From Tubiluchus corallicola (Eukaryota > Priapulida > Priapulimorpha > Priapulimorphida > Tubiluchidae): a DNA stretch of 64,000 nucleotides. The DNA lies in NCBI GenBank assembly GCA_030141605.1, contig JAQGDQ010000014.1:248001-312000 (forward strand), read 5' to 3'. The position numbers were made by a program, and so were the translations under genes. This document shows, piece after piece, positions 26,501-63,878 of this stretch. The notes beneath the pieces are model-generated. The model was not told the DNA's origin, made no database searches, and saw only the letters and a program-made list of their open reading frames with translations. Every line of letters starts with the position of its first letter. Position 1 is the stretch's first letter.

Positions 26501-27209
26501 TGCTAGGAAGGTGCAAGGCCTCATGTGCGCTTTCTAGCTCACATTGGGGCATGTAAATGTGTATGGTGGAAGGAGAGCATGCAAATAAGCCCCACCTGCG
26601 GGGAGAAGGCTGTGCATCCAAACCCACACGTGGGCTTGGATTGCACATGGTGGGAGGATGCAAAAACTCATGTGAGCTAATTGTCTCATATGTGGCCTTT
26701 GCATGTAAGCCCTACATGTGGGGAGGTAGTAGGCATCCAAGCTCCTATGTGGGCTTGGATTGTGTGTGGTAGGGGGTGCAAGACCCAATGTGGGTTAACA
26801 CCTGGGCTTTGTAGTTAAGCCCCACATTTGGCATGGGTATGTGCATGTGCATCCAAACTCACATGTGGGCTTGGATTGCACATGCAAGGAGGGTGCAAGA
26901 CCTCATGTGGGCTTTCTAGCTCACATGGGGGCATGTAAATGTGTATGGGAGGAAAAAGGGCGGGCATGCATGTGCATCCAAACCCACATGTGGGCTTGGA
27001 TTGCACATGCAAGGAGGGTGCAAGACCTCATGTGGGCTTTCTAACTCACATGGGGGCATGCAAATGTACATGGTGGAAGGAGTGCATGCATGTAAGCCTG
27101 ACACGTGCGAAGAAGGCTGTGCATCCAAACCCACACATGGGCTTGGATTGCATGTGGTTGGAGGGTGCAAGACCTCATGTGGGTTCTAGCTCACATGGGG
27201 GCATGTAAA
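20578..27209. repeat. satellite array between LINE copies 2 and 3
   Basis: Same satellite family, with an additional 2,789-bp duplication: the segment at about 21,765-22,494 recurs at about 24,554-25,283, including the variant CCATGCAGATGGTAGG and the AATGGAGGGAGGACATGCA module. The stretch from 26,534 to 27,209 repeats the 5' flank of LINE copies 1 and 2. Confidence 0.93.
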
Positions 27210-28409
27210 GGTGTTAAACAAGGATCCCCTTCCTCGTGTTTCCTGTTCACACTCTACGTTAATAAACTTATAATAAACCTCAAGGAAAAGTGCAGACCAT
27301 ACGGTTTTCTAGGGAGGCTTCACTGTTTGTTATTGATGGATGATACTGTTATCCTATCGACGACCAGAGAAGGACTTCTGGAAAAGATAGGCATCCTTAA
27401 AGAATTTTGTCGTGAGTCAGGAATGGTAATTAACGAATCTAAAACCAAATTTATGGTTATTAACGGTAACGAAATGATAAAAGGGTTATTATCCGCGAGA
27501 ACATAGTAATTAGGATATGTGAGTATTACGTTTATCTCGGATCTGTGTTCTGTGCTTCAGGAAAGTTACAGCCCTCACTGGAAAAACATTGCGAAGAAAA
27601 GTTTACCCATGTTCTTAAATATGTATCATTTGTGGACAAAAACTCACTATTCCCATTCTAGGTTAAGAAGAAAGTGATGGACGAGGCCCTGCTATCATCT
27701 ATTTTCTACAGCTGTGAATCTTGGTTGACTGGCAATCTTAAACCGATAAATGTGACGTACAATTCTGTGAGTAAAGCACTGCTTAGCGTCAGGAAAACAA
27801 CCGCTAATGACTTATGTTTAGTCGAGCTAGGATTACCTTCTGCCAAAGCGTACGTTCAAAACGTGCAATCAAAGTTCTTTAGACGGATAATCGAATCGAG
27901 AGCCAACGAGCCCGATGACCCATTTTCAATCGTATGGAATTTGTGCTCGGAAGCGAACAGACCATGTGTACAATATGTGAAAGCTATCCTTCGTAAAACG
28001 GATATTCTCTGACGACCTCGAGAACACAAAACAACATATCAGGGATTCCGAAAGAACTAAACTGTGCACCTATCTCTATCTGTATCCGGAACTATCTGTC
28101 AGTGCAATGTATAGCGTTAAAGTAAATGAGCTCTATAGGATTAAAACATCTCGGTTACGCCTCTCCTCACATAACCTAGCTATTGAGACTGGAAGATGGG
28201 CAAGGATAAAAAGAGAGGACAGGCTATGCTCCTGTTCTGGCTTAAACATTCAAACAGAAGAGCATGTTATCTGTTTTTGTCCACTTACTAATCACCTTCG
28301 TGAAGATAACACTGAACTGAGCTTCTACGATTTGCATGAATTTTTCAATGGAAACCCAAAGTCATATTGTGAATTTGTAAATAACTGTTTAGCGATTTTT
28401 GGACAGTAA
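27210..28409 (+). pseudogene. LINE ORF2 remnant (reverse transcriptase C-terminal part)
   Basis: Degenerate coding region for the C-terminal part of a non-LTR retrotransposon polymerase. Visible in order are RT box GVKQGSPSS, catalytic MDDT box, a conserved VYLGSVF segment in a shifted frame near 27,530, the ESWLTGN segment, and a terminal zinc-knuckle-like Cys-Cys-His-Cys cluster. There are at least two frameshifts (near 27,497 and 28,010) and one nonsense codon. The endonuclease domain and ORF1 are absent because of the 5' truncation. I do not assign a clade. Confidence 0.82.
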
Positions 28410-28500
28410 TGATCATGTTATATGATCAAAAGTCCTTTTTTGTAGTGATCTATGGACTGAACTAAAGTATCATGTTCGACTATCTCTTAATCAGTCAATA

Positions 28501-28551
28501 AACACACACACACGCACACGCACACGCACACGCACACGCACACGCACACGC

Positions 28552-28620
<69 letters not shown>
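28501..28620. repeat. AC/ACGC microsatellite with short TA run (LINE tail)
   Basis: Alternating CACACG repeats change to pure CA at about 28,558 and end in a short TATATATATA run at 28,611-28,620. The run follows AATAAA directly and abuts satellite sequence, so it is probably the simple-repeat tail of the retrotransposon, expanded afterwards. Confidence 0.9.
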
Positions 28621-28875
28621 AATGTGTGTGGTGGAAGGAGAGCATGCAAATAAGCCCCACCTGTGGGGTGGAGGGTGTGCATCCAAGTGCATGTGGGCTT
28701 GGATAGCGCATGGTAAGGGGTGCAAGACCCCATGCGGGCTTACTAGCTTACATGGGGGCATGCAAATGTGCAGGATGAAGGGAGGACATGTACATAAGTG
28801 GTAAAAAAGGGGAGGAGGGTGTGCATCCAAACTCACATGTGGGCTTGGATTGCTCATGGTAGAGGGTACAAGACC
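28617..28875. repeat. satellite array, right-hand end
   Basis: Satellite resumes with AAATGTGTGTGGTGGAAGG, the continuation of the unit interrupted at 27,209. It holds about two diverged units, including the AGGACATGTACATAAGTGG variant, then stops at GTACAAGACCCC. This is the right edge of the contiguous array. Confidence 0.88.
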
Positions 28876-29544
28876 CCAAACACGTTGTAGGGTACCATCC
28901 ATGGTTTCACTATGGTTTGATTCACCAACAATGGACTGTCCATCATGAACTTCAGCGTGACTTCAGGTTTGGACGAATCCTCGGACAATGGCGGTAACGG
29001 TAACTACCTCATCGAGCCAGAGCAACGCACTCGTCATAGATCCATTAGCACTGTAAACAATGGCTGTTGACAGAAGACATAGACTGACGAAATAGTGACG
29101 TCTACTGCACTATAACATCAACAATGCAAATCAACCTTTCTGACTCTCCTTTCACAGATGTGAAAGATCAGAAGATGGTCATTTTACGTGACCTAAGCCT
29201 TCCAATAGTGGCCGACTGACTGTCACGATCTTAGGCTATAGCTGTAAAGTATGTATCCTGTACATTTCATACCTGTACAGGTTTCACACATTTGAAAGAA
29301 GCCGCAAGTATCGCAGGTATTCCGGAACACATCCACAAGACGATGGAGTGTTAGTAGGAGTCCTACAAACTACTACACTAATTAGGCTAATAATGCAATA
29401 CTACTATAACTATTATAGTGACTACTATAATACAAATAGATTCCACTAGCAAGTACAACATCTATCACTATAAAGAACTTGACTGTGAAATAAAGAGGTG
29501 ACAAACAAGTAAACAAAAATATCGTAAATAATAGATGGTTTGTC
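28876..29544. other. unique spacer, no gene seen
   Basis: About 670 bp of non-repetitive sequence between the array edge and the satellite relic. I see no convincing open frame, RNA gene or transposon end in it. Confidence 0.5.
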
Positions 29545-30045
29545 ACACCTGCAAACGTGCATGGGGGAGAGAGGACATACATGTAAACCCCACATGTGGG
29601 GAGGCAGTGGGCATGCAAGCTCCATAGTGGGCTTGGATTACACATGGTAGGAGGGTGGAAGACCCAATGTGTGCTAACTAGCTCACACCTGGACTTTAAA
29701 TAGGTAGGAGCAAGTGGTAGGACAGTGCCAGACTTCACGTGGGCTAACTAGCTCACATATGGGTTTGCAAGTGTGCATGGGGGATGGGGGATGCATGTAA
29801 GCCCCACATGTGGGGAGAAGGTTGTGCATCCAAGCTCACATGTGGGCTTTTATTGCATGTGGTAGGAGGGTGCAAGACCCAATGTTCACTATCTAGCTCA
29901 CAATTGGGCTTTGCACATTTGCCCCACATTTGGGAGAAGGGCGTGCATCCAAGCCCACATGTAGGCTTGGATTGCACATGGTAGGAGGGTGCCATGCTAG
30001 TTAGCTCACATGGTGGCCTGCAAACATGCATGGGGGAGAGAGAAC
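29545..30045. repeat. diverged satellite relic outside the main array
   Basis: About 500 bp with the same modules (AAGCCCCACATGTGGGGAG, GGGCTTGGATTACACATGG, GTAGGAGGGTG, GCTCACAT), but with many substitutions and unit-length changes. An unrelated piece (about 29,690-29,730) is mixed in. The extra divergence suggests an older or unhomogenised edge of the satellite domain. Confidence 0.85.
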
Positions 30046-30699
30046 GTGTATTTAAGTGTTTATCTCTTTAAAAACAAGTTTGCTTTTAGCATAATATTTC
30101 CATCGATTTACCTTCATCTTAAACTGCGTTCATTCATAAATCTAGTGCATAGATAAAATTTAATGTAGAAATTGTAACCGTTTGATAGACTTTGGTTATT
30201 GATCAGATAACAATGTCTACTGATATGTGATGATGATCGATGATCAGCCAAATAGTTCAGGAAAGCAACAAAGGTAACGTATAGTGCAAAAGGTACCGAG
30301 CAAGTAAAAGACTCAACTTGCTTACAGCCTAATCTAAATAATAAGTCAGTCCCGTTACAGAACGAAACAGAAATATGCTGGAATTACTGATCTCACGGCA
30401 AGGGACAAAAAATCGTAAATTCAATAGTTAGATGATTTAAAAAAAATGAGCCAGAAAAATTAACCGAGACAATTGTCTCATTTGCCTCATTGTAGTTACA
30501 GCATGGATAATATTATTGCATATGCTAACTTTAAAAATTATAGAACTACTTCCAGAATATGGCACCCTAGGCACCTGCCTAGGCGTAGAGCCGGTCCTGA
30601 GCCACACTCAAGATAAACTTATTATCATAGTAACAAACATTATAGCCGCATTACATCTATTATTTCTTAATAAGTCTATCTTACAATAGTTCAACCTTC
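30046..30699. other. intergenic, no gene; short repeat-like motif at 30,560-30,603
   Basis: AT-rich sequence without a credible gene. At 30,560-30,603 a segment with GGCACCCTAGGCACCTGCC and GAGCCGGTCCTGA resembles the ends of a dispersed repeat. A loosely similar GGCCCTAGGC piece lies near 63,930. Too short to classify. Confidence 0.4.
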
Positions 30700-30932
30700 A
30701 TCATCCAACTGTAGAAATAAGTTTTGCAAAATAGGGCGAAAAAGTGCCATTTTTGGAGGTTTTTCGCTCTCCGTTCTTGCCAGTGAGCCCGATTCGAAAA
30801 ATGAACCCCCAATGGTAAAGGACTGGATCGAGACCTTTCGTTTGATATATAGAACGCTGAAAATGGTGCCGTCCTGGAAGCTGTAGCCTAGAATCTTATA
30901 TATATATATATTATATATATATATATATGTGT
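30700..30932 (-). repeat. dispersed repeat, copy A, with TA tail
   Basis: Shares its order of motifs with 35,335-35,530: AGAAATAAG, AGTTTTGCA, GCCATTTT, GATTCGAAAAAT, GAGACCTTTCG/AAGACCTCTCT, ATGGTGCC, then GCTGTAGCCT or GCTATAGCCT and a (TA)n run. Two copies about 4.6 kb apart, one intergenic and one intronic, show that this is an interspersed element. Strand is arbitrary. The open frame across it is also present in degraded form in the other copy and is not called a gene. Confidence 0.7.
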
Positions 30933-31023
30933 GTGTGTGTTTATAAGTGCGTGAGTGCATGTGTACGAGTATATAAATGATTGTATATATAAATATATCC
31001 AGAAACCACCGAAATTAATTATT

Positions 31024-31476
31024 AGATTAACAAACTCAGGTTACTTCATTTATATTAACAAACTCGGGTTGCTTTATTTATAATAACAAACTCAGGTTGC
31101 TTTATTTATATTAACAAACTCGGGTTGCTTTATTTATATTAACAAACTCAGGTCGCTTTACTTATATTAACAAACTCAGTTTGCTTTATTTATATTAACA
31201 AACTCGGGTTGCTTTACTTATATTACCAAACTCAGGTTGCTTTATTTATATTAACAAACTCAGGTTGCTTTATTTATATTAACAAACTCAGGTTGCTTTA
31301 CTTATATTAACAAACTCAGGTTGCTTTATTTATATTAACAAACTCGGGTTGCTTTACTTATATTACCAAACTCAGGTTGCTTTATTTATATTAACAAACT
31401 CAGGTTGCTTTATTTATATTAACAAACTCAGGTTGCTTTACTTATATTAACAAACTCAGATTGCTTTATTTGTGTA
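31024..31476. repeat. 28-bp minisatellite, about 16 copies
   Basis: Tandem copies of a 28-bp unit built on AACAAACTCAGGTTGC followed by TTTATTTATATT. Variants include CGGG for CAGG, ACTTA for ATTTA and ACCAAACTC for AACAAACTC. The order of variants repeats with a period of five units (about 140 bp), so two consecutive blocks are near-identical. Degenerate relatives of the unit continue as far as about 32,150. Confidence 0.93.
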
Positions 31477-32150
31477 TATTAACGAAGTCAGATTTCTACA
31501 CATATTCGCAAATGAATTACGAACTCGGGTTGCTTTGTTTGTGTATAGTAACAAACAGTAATCACTTTATACACTACAACATCTTTCATTTTACTGAATT
31601 TAAAAATATCTGTGTCTGTGTACTGCTAAACTTGCAGGAGATAAATAAATATTTCTTATATCTTATTTTGCATATATATATATATATATATAGCAACCCG
31701 AGTTTGTTACATATATACATATCCATATACTAATATATATGCATGCACATATTGTATGTATACATATACATTATACCTGTACATATACATATATTAATAA
31801 ACAAAACTCCGTTGCTTTTTAGTGTATATAAGCAAACTCATGTTACTTTATTTGTGTATATTATCCAACTCAGGTTACTTCAGTTGTGTATATAAACAAA
31901 CTCAAGTAACATTATTTGTCTATTAACAAACACAGGTTGCCTTTTGTAAATTTGTGTATATGTTCGTCTATATTTCTGTATATTAATTAAACTAAGGTTT
32001 CGTTATTTGGATATATTAACAAACACGAATCTGGTTGCTTTATTTGTGTATATCCCAGGTTGCTTTATTTGTGCACATATTAACACACTCAAATTGCTTT
32101 ATTTGTGGACATTAACGAACTGAGGCCCTCTTATTAGTGTACATTAATAA
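31477..32150. repeat. degenerate halo of the 28-bp minisatellite
   Basis: Scattered decayed units (for example near 31,510, 31,830, 31,895, 31,930, 32,015 and 32,090) with AACAAACTC or related words followed by TTGCTTTATTTGTGTATA. A single unit in the opposite orientation is at 31,692-31,708 (AGCAACCCGAGTTTGTT). TA runs are interspersed (31,674-31,692). Confidence 0.75.
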
Positions 32151-32406
32151 ACATTCACACAGTGAATCAGCTATCCCCCCACCCGCAGTGGTTGTTGCCA
32201 TTTCCAGGTCGTTCGATGCTGATTTCACAAGAGAACATGTTTGCACGCCACTCAAAGGAATTGTTCTGCATAACTTACAATCAATAATTAAATGAACTTT
32301 GAGCAATAATTATTTCTTACACAAAAGGGGCAAGCTCGATTACTTTCACTCTGGTGTGATGATCAATTAATCATTTTGCTATTTGTCAATCTGCAAAAAC
32401 ATAAAT

Positions 32407-33345
32407 ATGCCGCCAAGTGACCAAGCAAATGCAATTGTGTCTGAAGTTCAGAACATCACAGGTCTGCTAATAGGCATCGTCGTTATAGCTAGCAATGCTG
32501 TCGTCATCACTACTATAGTCAAATCTCCTTCACTGCAATCGATGCCATATTACATATTATGTAACCTAGCATTTGCTGACCTTGGTATAGGAGTCTATGC
32601 TGCTGTTCGCTCTGTAACATTTCTTATTGTTGACCCAGTGGTGGAGAATGTCGTGTGGTGTGGGATACTGTTCAATTCAGGCATGTTTTTTATAGGTGCC
32701 TCACTTGGGTTTTACTTTGCCAGCACGCTTGAAAGATACATCAGCATCGCTCAACCTCTACACTATCATACAGTTCTGACAGATAGACGCTTACGGATAA
32801 CAACCTGGTCTTTGTGGGCAATGTCTTTAGCTAGTGCTGCGGCTAATCTAGTACTATACATTTACAGCGAGCAAGAAGTCTACCAATGTCTGCCATCTTT
32901 AACTGGTTTGTATTTTCACATAAACTGTCTCATACAAGTAGTTGGTTATGGTTTCTCTATTATAATTATAGTCTGGATGTACGCAGGTGTGGCTAGAATA
33001 ACCCTCAGACATCTGAATGCCATAGAAAATTCCACAGTGGAGCGACCACGAGAATTCGACCAACAAACCTGCGAACAATGTCGAGGGAGGTTAAAACTTG
33101 CCAAAGCGATTGGCGTAACAGTCGGATTGTTTTATTTCTGTTGGATACCATTAGTTGTTGCTAACGCAGTGGCGTTTTATTGTGACACAGTGCTGACAGA
33201 CGTTGGTCTTTACTGGTTTCATTTGATGGTATATTGCAATTCTTTTGTCAATGCGATTGTCTACACAGCGAAGATAGAAGATTTTCGTGCGGCACTCCGC
33301 AAGCTGTTTCTTTATCGTGAAGAAACTATCAACCACAACGTTTAA
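32407..33345 (+). CDS. orphan class A (rhodopsin-like) G-protein-coupled receptor, intronless
   Basis: A 312-residue seven-helix receptor of the plasma membrane. The first ATG in frame is at 32,407, with A at -3; an in-frame stop at 32,368-32,370 excludes a longer protein. Visible class A hallmarks are SNAVV in helix 1, LAFAD in helix 2 (Asp at about residue 58), Cys85 and Cys161 for the extracellular disulphide, ERY in place of DRY at 109-111 at the end of helix 3, and CWIP at 245-248 in helix 6. Helix 7 has NAIVY at 282-286 where NPxxY is usual, and helix 5 lacks the common proline. Asn16 sits in an N-glycosylation sequon on the short N-terminus. The short N-terminus and single exon resemble aminergic/melanocortin-like receptors, but no ligand class can be assigned. 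AATAAA at 33,456 follows the stop by about 110 bp. Confidence 0.9.
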   Translation: MPPSDQANAIVSEVQNITGLLIGIVVIASNAVVITTIVKSPSLQSMPYYILCNLAFADLGIGVYAAVRSVTFLIVDPVVENVVWCGILFNSGMFFIGASLGFYFASTLERYISIAQPLHYHTVLTDRRLRITTWSLWAMSLASAAANLVLYIYSEQEVYQCLPSLTGLYFHINCLIQVVGYGFSIIIIVWMYAGVARITLRHLNAIENSTVERPREFDQQTCEQCRGRLKLAKAIGVTVGLFYFCWIPLVVANAVAFYCDTVLTDVGLYWFHLMVYCNSFVNAIVYTAKIEDFRAALRKLFLYREETINHNV

Positions 33346-33455
33346 ATTCTAGTGTGACAAAAATGTGCTTGCCATCAAGTTCTGGTGCAGCAAACTTTTT
33401 ATGAACTAAGTGAAAAATAGCACGAGCAACACACTGACGGACAACATTGGTATCT

Positions 33456-33461
33456 AATAAA
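33456..33461 (+). promoter_or_regulatory. putative polyadenylation signal of the GPCR gene
   Basis: Canonical AATAAA 111 bp downstream of the GPCR stop codon. It lies between the GPCR and the convergent SF3B2 stop, so 3' ends of the two transcripts may overlap. Confidence 0.5.
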
Positions 33462-33694
33462 CAAATTAATTAGTGAATCATTTTGGAAGAAATTTTCCCA
33501 ATATGTGCCAAGATAGGCTAAAGATAAAACACAGATACACATCTACACATCTACACAGTGAATTATATTTATACAAGTTCTTAGTGGACACATTTCTTAT
33601 ACATTAATTATTCCACATATACAACAACATCGTTTAGCTGGTGTACTATACACAAAACAAGCTGCTAAATTAAATGAAATGAAAATTTAAAATA

Positions 33695-59721
<26,027 letters not shown>

Positions 59722-62700
59722 TTTGCTCACACTTCTTGGTTGTTGCTAAATTGCTGTTTTTTCCATGTTCATTGTACCAGTCAGTTCAAACGAATTTATT
59801 TGTTCACATCACATCGTTTCAAATGCTAAAGATTCGGGAAGCAAGTAATTACAATAGTAGTGACTGTATAATTCCAGTTCAAATTATTGTATATGGAGGA
59901 AAAAAAAAATTCAAAATACAATCACACTTATCAACATTAGTGAAGCAAGGAATTAAGGCAATGACTTAATAATCACTTAAATAGTTCAAGTTCAAAATAA
60001 CACTTAATAGGGATTTATAATAGTAAGTAAGTAAATAATTTGTCTTACAAAATGAAAATCAGCAAAAGCAAAAAAAGATGAAAAAGGATGGGGTGACGAA
60101 AAGACCAACGGTCAACAAGTCAGCCACCCCTACCCAAATTTAAAGAAAATTAAGTGACCTGTCAAGCAGGTATGTACAAATGAATAATAATAATCAGTAA
60201 CTTGGCATAATTGGGACAAGTTCAAATGAGTTTAAATCTAGAAACAGTAAAACTTATCAAATAAAGTTTAATAAATATAGCAAATAAGATGAGACGAAAT
60301 TAATGAACAAAACAAAATTTGAATTTAAATCCAGAGACAAAATCCAGTTCAACAAAAAATAAATCTTGAAATAAATCAAGAAATTCAATCAAACAGAGGA
60401 AACAAAGAAATAAATATTGAATAATGTAAAATTTTATAACCACAATTGCATTAGCTTACAGTAACATAGCATTTAATAGAGGGGCATTGCAGTTATAAAA
60501 TTACTAAAAACCATCAACAAGCCATAACTAAAAACAATGGCAATAGTATCACTTTTCATTATTTGATAAAGTTATGTGTTTGATTAAAATCTATTTTGAA
60601 TATGTTGGGAAGTAACTGCTGCTGAAACTTTCTATTGCCAAAATTAGCAACACAAGAGTAAACATATATAAAAATTTAATGGCAGATATTCGGTTAATTT
60701 CGTTTTCTCATAACTAATTTACTCATGCTTTGGGCCACCGTGTACAAACCCAGGAAGCCTGGCAACCAAAGCTAGCATAGTGCCAACGGCAGCTACTGTT
60801 ACCTCTTTAAGCCTTTCCTTACACACAACCACACAACAAGTGGATTGTAACAACAGTGCCAAAAAGTAAGCCACTTCATTATTAATTTTAATAAAAACTA
60901 GTAACTATTAGATTTTGAACTCCTAGTGATCATTCAGATGATTTCTTAGCAGTATAATGCATTGCGTGTATCAAATCTTTCCATTTTCCGGTAGTGCGAA
61001 TAGGTAGTATTCCACCCACTACTATGTTGTCTCTAAATGTAAGAATCTTAAATCTCTGGCGTTTCACACTAAACTGCAGTCAATTTGCAAGAATGGCCAT
61101 GAAAACATGATGTAAATGAAACAATCAATGTGTTTTTGGATGTAATACAATTTATTTTTCGACGCCAAAGTGTAGGCGCAAATATCACAAAGTTGTAACT
61201 ATTTACAGATGCAATTCCTAATGTACTAAGCAACTCCTATAATTTACATTAATCTATAATTTACCTAAGATTAATACATAAATGTTAATCTTGCGAGCAA
61301 TTACATTATAACAGACAACTTCCGAATATTTACTTATTTTACAGAGGTGGAAGTTATGTACATGGACTACAATCATTATTTAGGGCATAATAAATTTGAT
61401 TTTGATGTTTAAATTCAAAAGACAGCCACTGATGGAGAAATGTAAAATAGATAATATAGCTTAGATGAATAATAGCCCACCACATAAATTACCACAAACC
61501 AATAAATGATCTGACTTTATGTTGAATTATCCAACTATTTTTACAGGAAATTATAATGAAAAAAAAGGATTATTCAGAAGTTATAAAAAATTATAATTAG
61601 CGAAGTTTTCAAAACTTCTCTAGGAAGAAACAAACAAAATTTCCACCAGCCCTAGTCATCTAGTCACACTTATTTTAACTGGAGATGAATTTCTATTTGA
61701 GAAAATGGATTACAAGATTGACACATTTGAAAAACTGGACACAATTACAAGTGAATATCATGCAATTTATACACGTGCACGACCTACACATTCGACTAGA
61801 TGTTATTCGACAATCCACCCACATCTATTAATGTCATATATGCATTTCATGTACAAGTATTCTCATTAAGAGGTTTATACACTTACGGAAATTAAATTTT
61901 ATGAGATAAATGCAAAAGGGCAAAATGAAACCACTGATATAACCTGTATGCTTATGCAAAAGCCGTATATTTTTAGTTCTTGGTTACTAAAACGGCAATT
62001 GATGTTCATTCACCATTACATTCAACAAAAATGTGGGGAAGCCTCGGGGGAGGGTGAATACAAACCAGTCAGCTGCTCCATCAGCCCAGTCCAAAAGTTT
62101 GACATACCTGCCGCAGAACAGGTGATAAATACAGTTTGAAAGATAGATGCTGAGTCGTATAGCAGCATAGCCTTACCTCACAACAATAACGTAGCCAAAT
62201 AGAACAACATCCTACAACACTACCTTAGCGCACTAGGGACACAAGACACTTATTATTTTAACGGGATAATAATGTCAGCACAGGGTGTTAGTCAACATTT
62301 TAGCAGCATTAGAAATATTTTTGCGTACGGAAAAGCCAATCTTGAAGAGGTTTGGTTAGAATGAGTTCGGTAAAAGGTGGGAATTAATTATAAAAATGTT
62401 GTGCCATAAGCGACTGCACCCCCATCTTTCCGCTGAACCAGCAAGAATGGATGCTCAAATATTAAGCAAGTGCCTCTGTTGTTTAGCTAGCAACTACATA
62501 TACTCCATTCCTGGCATGTTCATTGATCAGCAAATGCATGTTCGACTCCTAAATTAACCACTACGCAATTCAACATTTAATTCCTTGCTTCGATGTAGAG
62601 ACGATGTCCTTGCTTCATCGCGAAGCAACTGTGCGCTTGACCCTTCGATTAACATGAAAACATTGCTGTCGACTCGCTTATGAACACAAATGGGCACAAA

Positions 62701-62743
62701 TAAAACCTATTAATTAAAACAACAAGCTAAGGCAAAACATGCG
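59722..62743. other. intergenic region between SF3B2 start and KAT5 end
   Basis: Contains the presumed SF3B2 promoter and 5' UTR and the KAT5 3' UTR, but no TATA box or clear polyadenylation signal could be assigned with confidence. At about 60,020-60,170 the - strand reads TTTTGTAAGACAAATTATTT followed by ACTTACTTAC, which resembles a LINE 3' tail. The rest is AT-rich without recognisable genes; short open frames near 59,568 and 61,948 are not supported. Confidence 0.45.
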
Positions 62744-62983
<240 letters not shown>

Positions 62984-63614
62984 TCAGCATTTGCACTTCA
63001 ATTTTGGGATTATTTGAAAATGTTGAAGTTGGAACACAAAAAACTAGTATATTCAGTTGAATACAAATACTTGTTAATAATTCAGATGCAGGAGAAGCTT
63101 GGTGATTTATCCTCGGTTTTCATTTATCATTTGTCCTTTACTCTTGCATCTTTTTGTTTCTTTAACAACTCGCACATGTAAAGAGCTGGGTCATGAATCT
63201 CACAGGGCACACTCACCAGTTAGGAAAATTTATACGTGACTGACTAGCTTTGGGTCAAAGGTCACACAGTAGAAAGGTCTTCCTCTTTTTCGTTACACTG
63301 TATCTCCTACAGTTTTTGGTATGTGACTAGGAGAGGTTAAGTTCTTGTGCATGGCTGAATAGGGGTCATTTGAGCAAGGTAAAATTTTTCCTAATTTTAG
63401 GAGAAAAGAAATTAATTTCAATACTGCTGATTTTTTAAACAATAACTTCTTGGCTTTTTTATGCTAAGTATGCCTGTTCATTGTTTTTGTCTTTTGCTTC
63501 TTGGACACAGTAAACATTCCAAAATATCCCCAAATTTTTGAAATTCCTGATAACAGTAACAATATTAATAACCATAACTTTCTTTAGACCTTATATGGCA
63601 CCATTTTGTACTTA

Positions 63615-63878
<264 letters not shown>

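Larger units (their letters stand above)
27210..28620 (+). mobile_element. 5'-truncated non-LTR retrotransposon, longest copy, with intact 3' end
   Basis: Same 5' truncation as the two short copies (starts with GGTGTTAAACAAGG) but continues to a natural-looking 3' end. The RT part covers 27,210-27,506. A second open segment at 27,674-28,012 holds the RT C-terminal region (YSCESWLTGN, LCLVELGLPSAK). A third at 28,107-28,409 holds a C-terminal Cys/His motif (CSCSG...EEHVICFC) typical of LINE ORF2 C-termini. The segments are in different frames and one in-frame TAG lies at about 27,659, so the protein is not produced intact. After the stop at 28,409 come a short 3' UTR, AATAAA and an AC-rich microsatellite tail. 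Four bases (TAAA) of the satellite are repeated on both flanks, consistent with a short target-site duplication. Confidence 0.88.

Noticed and set aside
32383-32406. GPCR start at 32,383
   Set aside because: The codon there is TTG; the first ATG in frame is at 32,407 with good context, and an in-frame stop precedes both.
33151-33336. Open frame antisense to the GPCR
   Set aside because: Shadow of the receptor coding sequence with no independent support.
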